From the NCBI GenBank assembly GCA_025200525.1, contig CM045758.1, positions 162,437,040 to 162,501,039 on the forward strand: a DNA stretch of 64,000 nucleotides, given 5' to 3'. Below, one piece after another: positions 9,431 to 20,947 of this stretch. Source of the stretch: Camellia lanceoleosa. Lineage: Eukaryota > Streptophyta > Magnoliopsida > Ericales > Theaceae. Positions within the stretch are counted from its first letter, which is position 1. Each line of letters begins with the position of its first letter. A model generated the notes under the pieces. That model was not told the DNA's origin. It did no database searches and saw only the letters and a list, made by a program, of their open reading frames with translations. Position numbers and translations under genes: made by a program.

Positions 9431-9929
9431 CAAAGTTTTGAAAAGTGATCGTGGACATCATAATGATTAGTGACGCGGTTATAATTAGAGTACAAAGTTC
9501 GTAGTGTAATGATTATGGTCATTGAAATTGTAATTTTTTTTAATTTTTTATATAATTTAAAAAAAATTTACTGATACATACACACATATACATATATGGG
9601 ATTTTTATTGATAAATCTCATTTAGAAGTGTTTTAACCTAAGAAGTCCATGAAGAAATTGTTTAACCCATTTAGTCCCATGTATGTATAGTTTTATTCCA
9701 TAAAGTCCTTTTTCGTGATTTACACTATTTTCTTGGACACTTATGCCCTTATATTTAATTTTGATGCCTTTATATTTAATTTTGGTACCCTTATAAATAT
9801 TTTTTGAACGGTTAGCAATTTTATGATGTGAACATTCATATTTTAAAATCCACATTGGTAGGAATGTAAAATTGGCCCGTGGACAGCCCGAAACCCACCC
9901 ACGAGCAGGGGCGGGCCCGGCCCGTTAAC

Positions 9930-10721
9930 AATGTGAATATTCACATTGACATATTAACATTCACATTCACATTAATAGGAGTGTAAAATTGGCCTGCGTC
10001 CCGTAGCAGCGCGAAACTCGCCCACGGCCCATGGACAGCTCGGGGCGGGCCTAGTCCGGCCCGTTGACAATGTGAATATTCACATTGATAAGAGTATAAA
10101 ATTGGCCATGCCCATGCGACAAAAGCCGCCATGTCGGCGGCTTCGTTGACAATGTGAATATTCACATTGACATGTTAACATTCACATTGATAGGAGTGTA
10201 AAATTAGCCCACCTTGTGGTTGCCCGAAACCCGCCCACAGCCCGTGGGCGGCCCAGAGCGGGCCTAACCCGGCCAGTTGACAATGTGAATATTTACATTG
10301 AAATGTTAACATTCACATTGATAAGAGTATAAAATTAGCCAACGGCCTAGGGCGAGCCCAACCCGGCCCGTTGACAATGTGAATATTCACATTAACATGT
10401 TAACATTCACATTGATAAGAGTATAAAATTGACCAGCGGCCCAGGGCGGGCCCGACCTGGCCCGTTGACAATGTGAATATTCACATTGACATGTTAACAT
10501 TCACATTGATAAAAGTGTAAAATTGGCTCGCAGCCCGTGGGCAACCCGAAGCCCAACCGCAGCCCGAGGCGGGCTTGGCCCGACCCGTGACAATGTAAAT
10601 ATTCACATTGACATGTTAACATTAACATTGATAGGAGTGTAAAATTTGTCTGCTGCCCAAAGCTTGCCCGCGGCCCGGGGTAGGCCCGGCCTGGCCCGTT
10701 GACAATGTGAATATTCACATT
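9930..10721 (+). repeat. Forward array of eight palindrome units
   Basis: AATGTGAATATTCACATT (a perfect 18-bp palindrome, mutated at two copies) starts at 9930, 10069, 10151, 10282, 10376, 10470, 10592 and 10704. Most copies are followed by GACATGTTAACATTCACATT and then AGAGTGTAAAATTGGC, and preceded by GGCCCGTTGACA. Spacing varies from 82 to 139 bp. Confidence 0.9.
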
Positions 10722-10804
10722 GACATGTTAAAATGCACATTAATAGGAATGTAGAATTGGCTCGCAGCCCATAGGCTGCCCAAAGCCCGTCCACGGCCCG
10801 GGGC

Positions 10805-11400
10805 AGGCTCGTTTGGGTCCAGACCCGAGCATGTCTGAGACCCTAAGTTAGGGCCTAGGTGATTTGAAGCCCGACCTGGCCCATCAGCCCGCTTAAAGCC
10901 CATTCAAGGCTCGGTCTGAGGCCCAGCCCGCCCGAGGCGCAATGTATTTTTTTGTGGAAAATAATAAAATTTTGGTAGAAAAAATTAAAAAGAATTACAA
11001 AAAAATGCCTAGGCTCGCCCAAGCCCGACCTAAGCTCGAGGCTAGGCCCAGGCCCACCGGCCCGATCCAAGGCTCGATCCATCGACTCGTCCAAAACCCG
11101 AATACCCTTGTGCCAGGGCTAGGGCCTAGGCCTAATTTTTTGGCCCGTGGGCCGGCCCGACTCAGCTTGGGAAAGGCTCGTTTGGGCCCAGGCTCGAGCT
11201 TAGTCTAAGACCCTAGGCTAGGGCCTGGGCCTGGGCCATCACTTTGAAGCCCAACCCGACCCATCGGCCCGGTTAAGGCCCATTCAAGGCTCGGTCCGAG
11301 GCTTGGCCCGCGCCGAAGCCTAGTGTCTTTTTTGTGGAAAATAATAAAATTTTGGTAGAAAAAATTAAAAAGAAATAAAAAAAAAATGGCCAGGCCCGCC
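10805..11400 (+). repeat. Two direct copies of a 216-227 bp GC-rich/A-rich block
   Basis: Copies at 10805-11020 and 11174-11400 share AGGCTCGTTTGGG, GAGACCCTA or AAGACCCTA, CCCATTCAAGGCTCGGTC and GTGGAAAATAATAAAATTTT in order. They lie at the centre of the foldback element with a period of about 370 bp. Open frames across them come from the GC-rich repeat and are not taken as genes. Confidence 0.8.
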
Positions 11401-11480
11401 CATGGGCCGTGGGCGGGTTTTGGGCAACCACGAGGCATGGGCTAATTTTACACTCTTATCAATGTAAATGTTAACATGTC

Positions 11481-11806
11481 AATATGAATATTCACATTGT
11501 CAACGGGCCGGGCCCGCCCTAGGCCGCTGGCCAATTTTATACTCTTATCAATGTAAATGTTAACATGTCAATGTGAATATTCACATTGTCAACAGTAGGC
11601 CGGCTTGCCACTCGTCAGGATGTTTCGGGCGACCACGGCGCAGACTAATTTTACACTCCTATCAATGTGAATGTTAACATATCAATGTGAATATTCACAT
11701 TGTCAACGGGCCGGTCAGACATGGCCGGCGAATCCATGGGCCGCGGGCGGGCCAACTTTACTCCTATTAATGTGAATGTTAACATGTCAATGTGAATATT
11801 CACATT
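11481..11806 (-). repeat. Inverted array of four palindrome units
   Basis: The same palindrome starts at 11481 (mutated), 11570, 11684 and 11789, with its flanks in the reverse order (GTTAACATGTCA before, TTGTCAACGGGCC after). Together with 9930-10721 it forms a large inverted repeat. Confidence 0.9.
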
Positions 11807-12671
11807 GTCAATGGGTCGGGCCTGCCCCGGCCTGACTCGAATTTTTCTAGGCACCCACGAGGATTGACATGGGCCGGGCCCCTACACATTGACGATATAA
11901 ACATTCACATTGATGGTGTGAACATTCACATTAGGAATATTTTGGTAATTATGTCACCCATAGGACTTATTGAAACATAAAAAAATAATGTGAACTAAAT
12001 GGAATATAAGTAGATGAAAATGGTATTTTGGTTTTCTTATCTCAAATAGGACCTAATAGAATAGTCAAAAAGAATATGGGTTAGATGGAATAAAGCTCTT
12101 AGAAAGTGGATTTATCAAAAAAAAACTCTTTATATATAGATATTCAGAATCACATTTATTGCGAATTAAAGTAAATTTTGATCAATTTTTGTTAATTTTT
12201 AAGTATAATCAAATATATTTCATATTTTTAAATCACTATAAAAAAAATAGTTTTTTACATTTTGTTTCAATAGTTAATGATTTTAAAAATAATTGATTTT
12301 AAATGTCTACAAATTATTTTTTACTAATACCCAAACTAATTGAATAAAAAATATTCACAATTATTAAATAAAAGGATTATAAAATAAAAATTATGTCATA
12401 AATTAAAAAAAAAATTCATATAAAATTTTTTCTTTGGGCATGGACCACTTGTATTTGTTCATTTTTTTGTAAATTTTTATTTTTTATTTTTGGAAAAAAG
12501 AAACTATTCAGAATATTGTAAAAAGAGTGTAACAGTATTTGACGAACCGTTATGACCATTACATATGTGAATTTTCATCACATTGCTATAGCGTCTTAAC
12601 GGATATCAATAACCACTACAATCATTACATAATAACATTGCGTGACGATTGTGATCACTTTTTAAAATTTT

Positions 12672-12739
12672 GGCATAACGCATTTTAACTGGGGTTCACT
12701 CACATCTGTTCCAATGACTTGCTCATAATCCCCACCAAC
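12672..12739 (-). pseudogene. Methyltransferase exon 2, proximal part
   Basis: After a pyrimidine-containing tract and AG at 12740-12741 the minus strand codes for a segment with DYEQVIGTDVSEPQL, the usual second SAM-binding strand of the family (EHYEQVIATDVSEAQL). It joins exon 1 in phase 0. It stops at the transposon boundary at 12671. Confidence 0.85.
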
Positions 12740-13113
12740 CTGGCATGACAAAATAGTGCATGATTAAAATAGTTATGATCCAACTCAACATTTTAAATGC
12801 AGTTTAATAAAAAGTTGAAAATAACTAGTGTTTACTCCTTTTGTAGAAACTAACAGTTAGTTTGTGAGTGCCCCAATTGGCATGTTTAACTCTTTGTGTC
12901 AAATTCTAATAATTGAGGATGTGAATATGACGATAGCGAAAATTCAATAAAAGGGGAAAACCAGAGCCTTTTATATGATTTTTTATTATTAAAAAAACTA
13001 CGGTGAATAGTCAGAGACTGACCTCATCAGTTCATGTACTCTGCAATGCCTGCATCAATCAAAAGTTGGATTCTATCTGAATTCCTGGAGTCAAAGGCGA
13101 ATTGGGAACTTCT

Positions 13114-13449
13114 CCTTGCACTCCCTCTTTATAGGGCATTCGGGTTTATTTTTAAGTTTAATTTTGATAATTTAAACTGTTTATATTTTAAAATTTATTC
13201 AGTATATCATATCTTTAAAAAATTAAGTTGATCGAATATCAAAAAATATGTGTTCGGAAAACTATTTATTAAATTCTTTAAAAAATAATTTTTAGTTTGA
13301 TTTTTTCGAACACATGCTTCCTAATATCCGATCAACTTGATTTTTTATAGGTATGATATACTGAATAAATCTTAAAATATGAAAGATTCAAATTATCAAA
13401 ATTAAACTTAAAAATGAGCCCGAAAACCCTGCAAGAAGGGAGTGCAAGG
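13114..13449. mobile_element. Hairpin MITE, arms of about 150 bp
   Basis: CCTTGCACTCCCTC at 13114 is mirrored by GAGTGCAAGG ending at 13449, and the whole arms pair with few mismatches (for example AAGTTTAATTTTGATAATTT on both). Near the axis is AAGTTGATCGAATAT. No target duplication is clear. It lies in the intron of the methyltransferase wreck. Confidence 0.8.
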
Positions 13450-13597
13450 GAAAGATCTGCGCTCGTCAAAGCCGACCGGAAAGAGGAGAGATTAATGCTG
13501 AAGCAACTAGCAACTAGCTACTAACTGGAAAGGGAGCCCAGTGAGGGAAGGTCTATGAAACATGAGTATAGATATGGGTACAAAGTATTGATATTAA

Positions 13598-13864
13598 GGT
13601 CAAGTTTGGGAAGGTTAAATAAGTGTATTTTTTGTCTTTTTTGATTAAAAAATTGAGGTTGAAAATATAGATGTTTGGGTTAACTTTTTGACTTTTTATA
13701 GAAAAATGTGTAATAAAAAATTGTGAAAATTGATTTTTAGAGGAAAATTTAAATTGGGAGTTGTGCAGCCGTAATTGTTGACTTTTGGTGAATAGTATTA
13801 ACTTTTTAACTTTTTGAGTAACTTTTTGACTTTTTAAATTATTTGAAAGTACCCAAACAAGGCC
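13598..13864. mobile_element. Tourist-like MITE
   Basis: The ends GGTCAAGTTTGGG and CCCAAACAAGGCC are inverted copies, flanked by TAA on both sides (13595-13597 and 13865-13867). The interior holds ACTTTTTGACTTTTT repeats. The TAA duplication and GGCC ends fit PIF/Harbinger. Confidence 0.7.
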
Positions 13865-13867
13865 TAA

Positions 13868-16508
13868 TATAATATCAGTAGGTTTATAAAGTGGTGTTAG
13901 GCAACCAAATTTTTGGGTTTTTTTTTTTTTTAATTAAAAGATAAATTAGTTCCAAAATTAAAAAGATAAATTTAAACAAAATATCATATCAAACTTTATA
14001 ATTGTTTTTTTTTTTCTCATAAATCACATTCAATTACAAAAAAAAACCTAATTATCTTTCCAAACACCAAAAAAAAAAAAAAAAAATCTAATAATATCCT
14101 AGAACTAAAAAAACTTACAAAAAACTCACTTCCCAAACATTCACTATGATATAATTTTAAAAAAAGATACGGTACGACTACGGTTACGGTTTAATACGTT
14201 TGTAAAAAAATATTTATTTTTAATTTAGAATAATGTAAAAATTAATTAAATGGTTTAATTTGTTAAAATCTAACTTATAATTAACATTTAATGTCAAAAG
14301 TAAAGTATAAATCAAAATTAAATATCAATATATTAAATAACTTACAAACCATAGTATAATTTTAAAATCATGCTAAGTATAAAATTAAAAATAAAAAAAA
14401 ATAGTTAAAAGAGTTTTATTTTTGTAGTACAAAAAAATATTGTTTCAACTAAAGGATGGTATGATACGGTTTGGATATATATACTAGATATATTTGGATA
14501 CGTCAAAAATTAAGAAGAAAAAATTTAAGAACGTGTTTTATGTGTTCGATACATATACAGAAATATCATACAATATATCATATATCGATAAGTACCCAAT
14601 ATAAGTAGGGCATGTTTTTCGAAACACCTATACTTATGTTTGGCAAGAGCTTTTTTGGGGCTTTTTGGCTTTTTTAGCCACAAAAGACAAAATAGACTTT
14701 TTTAGCCACAAAAAACAAAATAGACTTTTTTAGCCATAATCATTACACTCCTCTCTCACAAAAAAAGTCAAAATGTGTGTTCTTCCTAAAGCCTTCCCAA
14801 ACCAAACTTTTAGCGCTATGGGCTAAAAAAGTCAAAAAAAAATCAAAAAAAAACGTAAAAACTAAAGCGGAGGCTTTATAGAGGAAGGCTTATTTATGTA
14901 CATGGGAAAAAAGTCCAGATCAAAAATATTTTGATTGGAAAATTATCCTTTTCAACTCAATTCAGTTTTACTTTGAGAAAAGATATGATTCGGTGAAAAG
15001 TCAAACAGGAAGTGAAACTTGTGGTGAGCTTCTTTACATCCTATGGCTTTTCAATTATTTATCAGTCTATCTTGAAAAAATTTGAAAGAGAAATCATGAA
15101 TTTTAAAACTGCAAAGTCAAAAAGAATTTATTCAATGATGAGAAATCATGAAAAAAATTGAAAGAGAAATGACATCTAGAACTAAATTTTGTTAACATTT
15201 TTTATGATATTTTAAATTTCTCATTGGTTTTTCATTATTAAAGAAATCACATTCATTGCATTCTCCTTTCCTTTTCACTCAACAAATCCATTAATCAAAC
15301 ATAGGACAAGACGCACTTCCAATTCCTATGATCTGGATTCTTGTCCACTTATCACAAATAAACAAAATCATACGGATCAATTTTTTTGAAGTAATTGGTT
15401 TTGAAGAAAAAAAGTAGAAAACTGAAAGGCTTCAAAAAGAGGAACACCAAATTGAGTTGTAATAGTATAGATAGTTTAGGGGCATAGATGGTGCAGATTC
15501 GCTTTTAAGAATATGATGAGACAATCCAAACCATCAGATTCGAGCAGTATAAGCTTATATATAACTCAGCAAAATAATTAGACCATTTTGAAACCTTACC
15601 AAGATAAAAATTTCTGTCCTACCATGTAAGTGGATCTCCAATCCTTCATCAGTTGGGAAAAAAGAATAACCAAATTCTTTCGTCGAACTTGTACTTGTAT
15701 CATATCAATAGAGACACAGATCTTTCGTCAAATCAAAATGAGTCAAATCCTTTGTCAAATTTTGAACAATCATGTATACAATTTTTTTTTTTTCAAAATT
15801 GATGAAATTGTTACAAGAGTAAGAATACAAGTTTTTTTTTTTTTTTTTTTATTTATTTTTTTTTTATTCCACATAAAAATGGCAAAATTAAGTTTTTGGA
15901 ATAAACTGATTTTTTTTATAAAAAAAATCATGAAAAATAGAGTAAAATTAGACTGCTCCATAACAAATCAAGATTTGAATAAGATCACAAAAAAGAGGGA
16001 GTAAAGATTGAAAATAGGCTAGTAAGTCCATTGTGAAGTAATCCATTCAGCTAGCTACACATTCCATTAAAAAAAAATGATTAGAATAGGTTTTTGGAAT
16101 AAGATAATTTTTTATTTTATTTTATTTTTTTTAAATGATAACATTCAAAAAAAAGGGAAAAAGAAAAGAAAAGAAAAGAAAAGAAGAGTAGAATTGGAGA
16201 ACTCCCTATCATATCAAGAGGATGATGGATCCTTTACCAAAGGCACAAACAATTGAACCATTCATTTTGTAAAATTTACAAAGTAAATATTTCTTTGTAA
16301 AATTACGAGCAAATTGGTCACATATTTATACTCAGATCATCAGATTATATTTGTTTTAACAATTTAAAAATGTGAATAATTTATTCTTGATGATATATTC
16401 TCAAAATCATATTATTATAGATTTAATCAATCTATTTTCAATAAACACTATTTGAAACAAAGATCACATTTGTTGCTGATTTGATCAATCTATTATCAAT
16501 AACGCAAC
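13868..16508. other. AT-rich intron of the methyltransferase wreck, without genes
   Basis: The stretch holds poly-A/T tracts, pieces resembling decayed Tourist-like ends (near 13900-14150 and 14630-14890, with CCAAAC and TTTTTTAGCC motifs) and a GATACGG-rich part at 14165-14470. I see no exon. Open frames at 15630-16004 are low-complexity (Phe/Lys-rich) and are not taken as coding. Confidence 0.5.
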
Positions 16509-16511
16509 TAA

Positions 16512-16739
16512 GGTCTCGTTTGGGAACAGATTAATTTAGTAATTTTTTAATTATTTGACTAAAATATGAGCTAAAAAAAATTAGTATATTTGTGATGACT
16601 TTTTAACTTTTTACGAAAAGATGTGCAAAAAGTAGAGAGAAAATAAAATTTTTAATTTTTTGATATAGATTGTTGACTTTTTAACTAATTTAATATTTTT
16701 TTGAATTTTTAACTAAAAAGAAAGATTCTCAAAAAGGCC
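16512..16739. mobile_element. Tourist-like MITE
   Basis: The left end GGTCTCGTTTGGGAACAG and right end TCTCAAAAAGGCC are imperfect inverted copies, with TAA at 16509-16511 and 16740-16742. It resembles the copies at 13598 and 55894. Confidence 0.65.
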
Positions 16740-17041
16740 TAAATGGACTGTTGGGATCGAATCAAATCAAAGTGAGCCCTTAGAAGGCCACAGCAGACTG
16801 GGACCCCTAATTCCAAGATTTGAATCAGAATTTCACATGAGTAAAAAATAAAATCAAAAGTAGGTCAATTTCAAATCTTTGTAAAGTCATATCAAGATAA
16901 TTATACATTCTACAGACCTTTTAGACTTTTTTTTTGTTTTTGACAAGTAAACAGACCTTTTAGACTTTGACCCAGCAAACACACAAAAGAAAAAGATAGA
17001 ACAATGCCAATTTGTTTGAGAGAGAGAGAGAGAGGACTAAC

Positions 17042-17191
17042 ACCGATAGCGGCTTGGCCGTCGCCGGTGCCGACGTCCCAAGCGAGAGAGTGAAGAGAGG
17101 TCCGATCAGCCAACAGAGAATACCATTGCCGAGGATAATCAGGTCTTGCATCCAAGTATAACTCCGCTTGTTTGTCGAATAACCCCGCCAT
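17042..17191 (-). CDS. Methyltransferase exon 1 (of a broken gene)
   Basis: The ATG at 17191 gives MAGLFDKQAELYLDARPDYP, the usual N-terminus of this plant methyltransferase family; an in-frame ATG five codons upstream is less likely because family members begin MAGLF. The exon has 50 codons without a stop, including the glycine-rich SAM-binding motif DVGTGDGQ. It ends at a GT donor (17041-17040) in phase 0, fitting the acceptor at 12740. A MITE sits 31 bp upstream of the start codon, in what should be the 5' leader. The remainder of the gene is disrupted, so a full enzyme is not expected. Confidence 0.8.
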
Positions 17192-17222
17192 CTCTCTCTC
17201 CCGCACACATACACAAACACAC

Positions 17223-17472
17223 AGCCCTGTTTAGTAGGATTTATTTTCAACTTATTTCAGCTTTTAACTTAATTGAAGTTATTTTGTTGTATTTAGTTCA
17301 ACTTAACAATACAGTTTATAGCTTTTGTAAGTTAAAAATCAACTTATTCTTTGAGTGGAAAAAGAGAAGCTTAATTTATAAGTCAAAAATTAACTTATGT
17401 TCACAATTATAAAGTATAAGCTGTTAGGTTATAAGTAATAATCACTTTCCCACAACTCTACTAAACGGGGCC
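17223..17472. mobile_element. MITE with GGCCCCGTTTAGTAG ends, just upstream of the methyltransferase start
   Basis: GCCCTGTTTAGTAG at the left is mirrored by CTACTAAACGGGGCC at the right. The interior has repeated AACTTA/TAAGTT motifs. The target duplication is not clear. It occupies the presumed promoter or leader of the methyltransferase exon. Confidence 0.7.
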
Positions 17473-18249
17473 AGATCCACTCTCGGTAATCTCAAACTAA
17501 TTGCGGCTTCAACGTGAGTTGACTTCGTATTTTTTTAGTTATTAAATTAAATTCATTTGTGATTGATTTTTTAACTTAAAAAAATATAATAATTATAATT
17601 TAAATATAAAAAATTTTAATATAAAATTAAAAAATTTATTTTATCTTCTCATGTTTAAAATAATTTCAATCCATGCTAAACCTCCATGCTAAATAAACCC
17701 TGTATGATTAGCTAGTTAATCTCTTGCTAATTGGTCTCAAACTATCCCTTTCAATTTGGAATCTCATCCTTATTTAAATATTAAAAAAAAACCTTTAATT
17801 AAAAAAATATATATGTATTCACATGTATTAATTCATATTAAAGTAAATTACATTGATTTTTTTAAAAATTTGAAGAAAAAAAAATACACGCTACGTTTGG
17901 AAAGATAGTTGGGGTTAATTTAGGTCATTAAAATATAAAATAGACTAAAAAATTAATAATATAGAACATCACATTCAAAATATAATTATTTTACTTTTTC
18001 TCTCACAAAACTACAAAAAAATCAAAAGCTTATCTTAAAAGAAATTTTTTTAGTTAGGCTAAAATAGTCAAACAATTAAAAGGTCAGACTAAAACAGTTA
18101 TTCCAAATGAAGGCATAATAAGAATGCTGCTATTAACACTTACATTCCTTCTTTGGATCCCCCATTTCTCTTCTTTTTTTTTTTTTTTTTTTACTTTCTA
18201 ATTTTGTCCAAACGTGAAGTAACATTTTTACCTTCATCCCTAACATTCT
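17473..18249. other. AT-rich stretch without genes
   Basis: The part 17890-18115 resembles a decayed Tourist-like element (ACGTTTGGAAAG at the left, CCAAATGAAGGC at the right). The rest shows nothing supportable. Confidence 0.4.
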
Positions 18250-18808
18250 TGTCATGACCCGAATACGCCCCTATGAATTAAGGTTATAACTAGCCAATAA
18301 TCATGAGATTACCTACGACCTCATTCTTTATTAAACATGTCCCAATAGAAATAAAGGGGCCCAACGGAAGTAGACTTAAAAAATTTTGTCCAATGAGCTG
18401 TGCTTATATGACATAACAAAAATTATTTCAAAAACATTCCATAATAACTCACACATATGAACAGAATTAACATCTTGTAACATCTTGTACATCCAGAAAC
18501 TTCAACCATATAGTCAGCTCAACAAAAGTTTATATACATAGGTGACCCAGTGTATTCACCAAGGTAGCAAAAAGGGTAAACAAAAGAACAAAAATAAAGT
18601 CTCGTGCGTAAGACGTTTGGGCTGACTTCACAAAAATTTGGATTTCTCTCACATCCTCCACTGAGGTTCACTTAGGCTAGGTTTGAACATCTCTTTGCTC
18701 ACTTACATATATATAGATAAGAGTGAGCGAAAACCAATAAATAATACCAAGGTAAAGAGGTAATATAAATGAAATTCTCTAATATCTAATTTTTGTTAAA
18801 CACATAAA

Positions 18809-19215
18809 ACGGCCTTAGGCCCATTCACACTCTTATCAAATATATCAAACGGCCTCAGGTTCAAACATATCAAATGGCCTCTGACCTATCATATTAAACG
18901 GCCTCGGGCCCAATTCATTCATATCAAACGGCCTCGGGCCCAATTCATTTATGTCAAACAGACTCGGGCCCAATTCATTCATGTCAAACGCCCGCTGGCC
19001 CAATCATATCAAACGGCCTCGGGCCCATTAATTTCACATTCATATTTATGCACATTTCATATTTGCAATCATAATCATATTCATAGTCAAACGGCCTTAG
19101 GCCCAATGCATTTGTATTCAAACGGCCTTAGGCCCATTCATATCCTTATCAAATATAACAAACGGCTTCAGGCCCAATTAAATTATATCAAACGACCTCG
19201 GGCCCAATTCACGTT
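18809..19215. repeat. Minisatellite of about 30 bp within the LTR, 12 copies
   Basis: AAACGGCCTCGGGCCCAATT or close variants recur about twelve times, with a basic period of 30 bp and a gap between 19030 and 19085. GGCCTCGGGCC is itself nearly palindromic. Confidence 0.85.
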
Positions 19216-19591
19216 CTTCACAGACCTTATACAAAAATTTGACATATAGAATACTCATTCATAATTCAAGCCAACAGATCCATGAAGCTTATACAGAAGT
19301 AGCATTTGGAAAGTAACATACTTGAAAATATTTTTACTAAGATATTACTTACAATGTTCCGTCGATGGATTTGCCTTGTACTTGACCCTACACATTTCAT
19401 AACACATTGGGTCACAAACAATTCAATTTGTTCTTAACTTATTATTTTCCTTAGGCCTCTTTCTTATTTTGTTCATTTACAATGTTCAATGCATGCCTAG
19501 AGTGTTTAGAAATAAAAGAGAACGGAAAACGAAACGTAAAATAACTTTTCAAAATTTTTGAAACAGGACTCTCCGTTTATGCGCAGCTTTG

Positions 19592-19800
19592 GTCGCTCGA
19601 GCGGCCTGCAAAACTCTGTAAAAGTACTGGTTGCATGAATTTTACGCTCAAGCGAGACTCTTGTCGCTCGAGCAAGTAGTTTTGCAAAATAGGGTTCACT
19701 CGAGTGCACACTTTGTCGCTCGAGCTACAATACAAATCTCTGCAAAACTTTTGGGAGTTAAATTTTCATGCTAGAGCGAGACTTTCGTCGCTTGAGCGGA
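19592..19800. repeat. Decayed paired CGCTCGAGCG motifs
   Basis: Copies such as TCGCTCGAGCGGC, ACGCTCAAGCGAGA, TCGCTCGAGCAAG, TCACTCGAGTGCA and TCGCTTGAGCGG occur in pairs about 21 bp apart. Most have lost one or two CpG positions compared with those at 783-986. Confidence 0.75.
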
Positions 19801-20947
19801 CAGGTCGAATTCTGAAATTTTCAGAATTCTGTTTGAAGTTCAAAACACACTCCCAAAGGTCCAAAGCTTGCAAATTAGTACATAAAACATGGAAAAACTT
19901 TGTCTAACATGTGGATATGGCTAATTTGAAACCAATTAACCAAAATCATGATCCATATCCCAAATCATTTCAAATTCTTCTTGTCAATTTTAAAATTCAC
20001 GCAATCAAGCTTCATACCTTTATGACTCTTGCATGCATGTAAATTATTGACTCTAATTCCATTTCAAATAGTACAAATGATGCTCAAAATCATGAAGCTC
20101 AACAAAATTATGCATGCATGTGTGATTTGGTACTCAATTCTTCATGATTTTGTACATTCATGGCAATTCTCTACATGCATGGAGATATTGACTTCAAATT
20201 CATCATACACCATTCAAATCTTGTTCTTGATTACCAATTCTCTTTGAATTCACATAATTGTAAGCTTAAACTCATGGATGAAGGGTTGGTTACTCACCTA
20301 GAAGCTCCAATCCTTCCAATTATAGTTAAGTCTTGAGCTAATCCACCTAGTTCTTGAATTCCTTTGCAAAATCTTTAAGGATGAGCCCTCTCTCTCTAAA
20401 TTCGGCTCACTCTCTCTCTCTCTCTCCAGAGGTGTATTTCAGATTTTGAGCTCAAAGGAATAAACTTAAGTGTATAAAGGCCACTTATATATGCTTACCT
20501 AATCAACTTTGATTAAGGCTAAGTAATTATGCTTAATTTAATCAACTTAATCTAATTATTTTCATTTGAATCAATTCTTAATTAAATTTTACCATAGACT
20601 CTAAAAATCACGCTAATCACAAAGGTACAAGCAATTTCACTTTCTAACGCCTCCACAGCCTTCAATTTAGATTTTATAACATAAAAACGAACAGATTTTC
20701 CTACGGTGAACAGATTACAAATTGAGAAACACATATAATCATATAATTGGCACTCAAAATCATACCAAACATATAATCATATGCACATTTAAGATTAATT
20801 AGCATAACACAGTGTAGGGTTGTCACATTCTTCCTTTTTTTAGGAAGTTTGGTCCTCCAAACTTATTTTACCTCCATCCAGAAACAAATGTGGATAGCAT
20901 AGTCGCATCTCATCATCTTTTTTCCATGTAGCGTCCTTCCCATAGTG

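Larger units (their letters stand above)
9431..12671. mobile_element. Foldback-type non-autonomous DNA transposon in methyltransferase exon 2
   Basis: Both ends show the inverted terminus CAAAGTTTTGAAAAGTGATC (right end with two mismatches and one base shorter). The flanks carry GGCATCAC (9423-9430) and GGCATAAC (12672-12679), an 8-bp target duplication with one mismatch, or 9 bp with two. The interrupted methyltransferase codons on both sides prove that it is an insertion. The interior has eight forward units (9930-10721) and four inverted units (11481-11806) around the palindrome AATGTGAATATTCACATT, and a GC-rich centre with a 370-bp period. There is no transposase. An 8-bp duplication suggests hAT, 9 bp Mutator; units that resemble hAT termini (AGGAGTGTAAAATTGGC) favour hAT. 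Confidence 0.75.
9308..17191 (-). pseudogene. SAM-dependent methyltransferase gene, broken
   Basis: Three pieces in order on the minus strand match the plant class I methyltransferase family that begins MAGLFDKQ (often named after Dictyostelium DDB_G0268948). Exon 1 (17042-17191) has the SAM-binding motif WDVGTGDGQAAIG. Exon 2 starts at 12739 after an AG and continues to 12672, where a 3.2 kb transposon with an 8-9 bp target duplication interrupts it; the exon resumes at 9430. After the insertion there is a TGA at the position of a conserved Arg (MPHPR becomes MPYP-stop). The exon then runs through the conserved LSDDELV and VDLVTVAQAVH and is cut at 9308 by another repeat. No later exons are seen in the window. 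The intron of 4.3 kb is packed with MITEs. The gene cannot make a normal enzyme. A functional copy elsewhere in the genome is expected but not shown. Confidence 0.85.
18250..20827 (-). mobile_element. 3' LTR of a Tekay-type chromovirus
   Basis: On the minus strand it starts TGTGACAACCCTACAC and ends GGGTCATGACA, about 2.58 kb long, a length typical of Tekay/Del. A purine tract (AAAAAAAGGAAGAA) lies immediately upstream on the minus strand at 20828-20843, as expected for the polypurine tract. It holds a 30-bp tandem array and decayed CGCTCGAGCG pairs like the LTR at 1-1998. Confidence 0.8.

Noticed and set aside
9930..11806. Open frames rich in Gly, Pro, Arg across the palindrome array
   Set aside because: They arise from GC-rich repeats on both strands and have no conserved domain.
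15630..16004. 124-codon frame
   Set aside because: It runs through T-runs and is dominated by Phe, Lys and Ile; no leader, no family.
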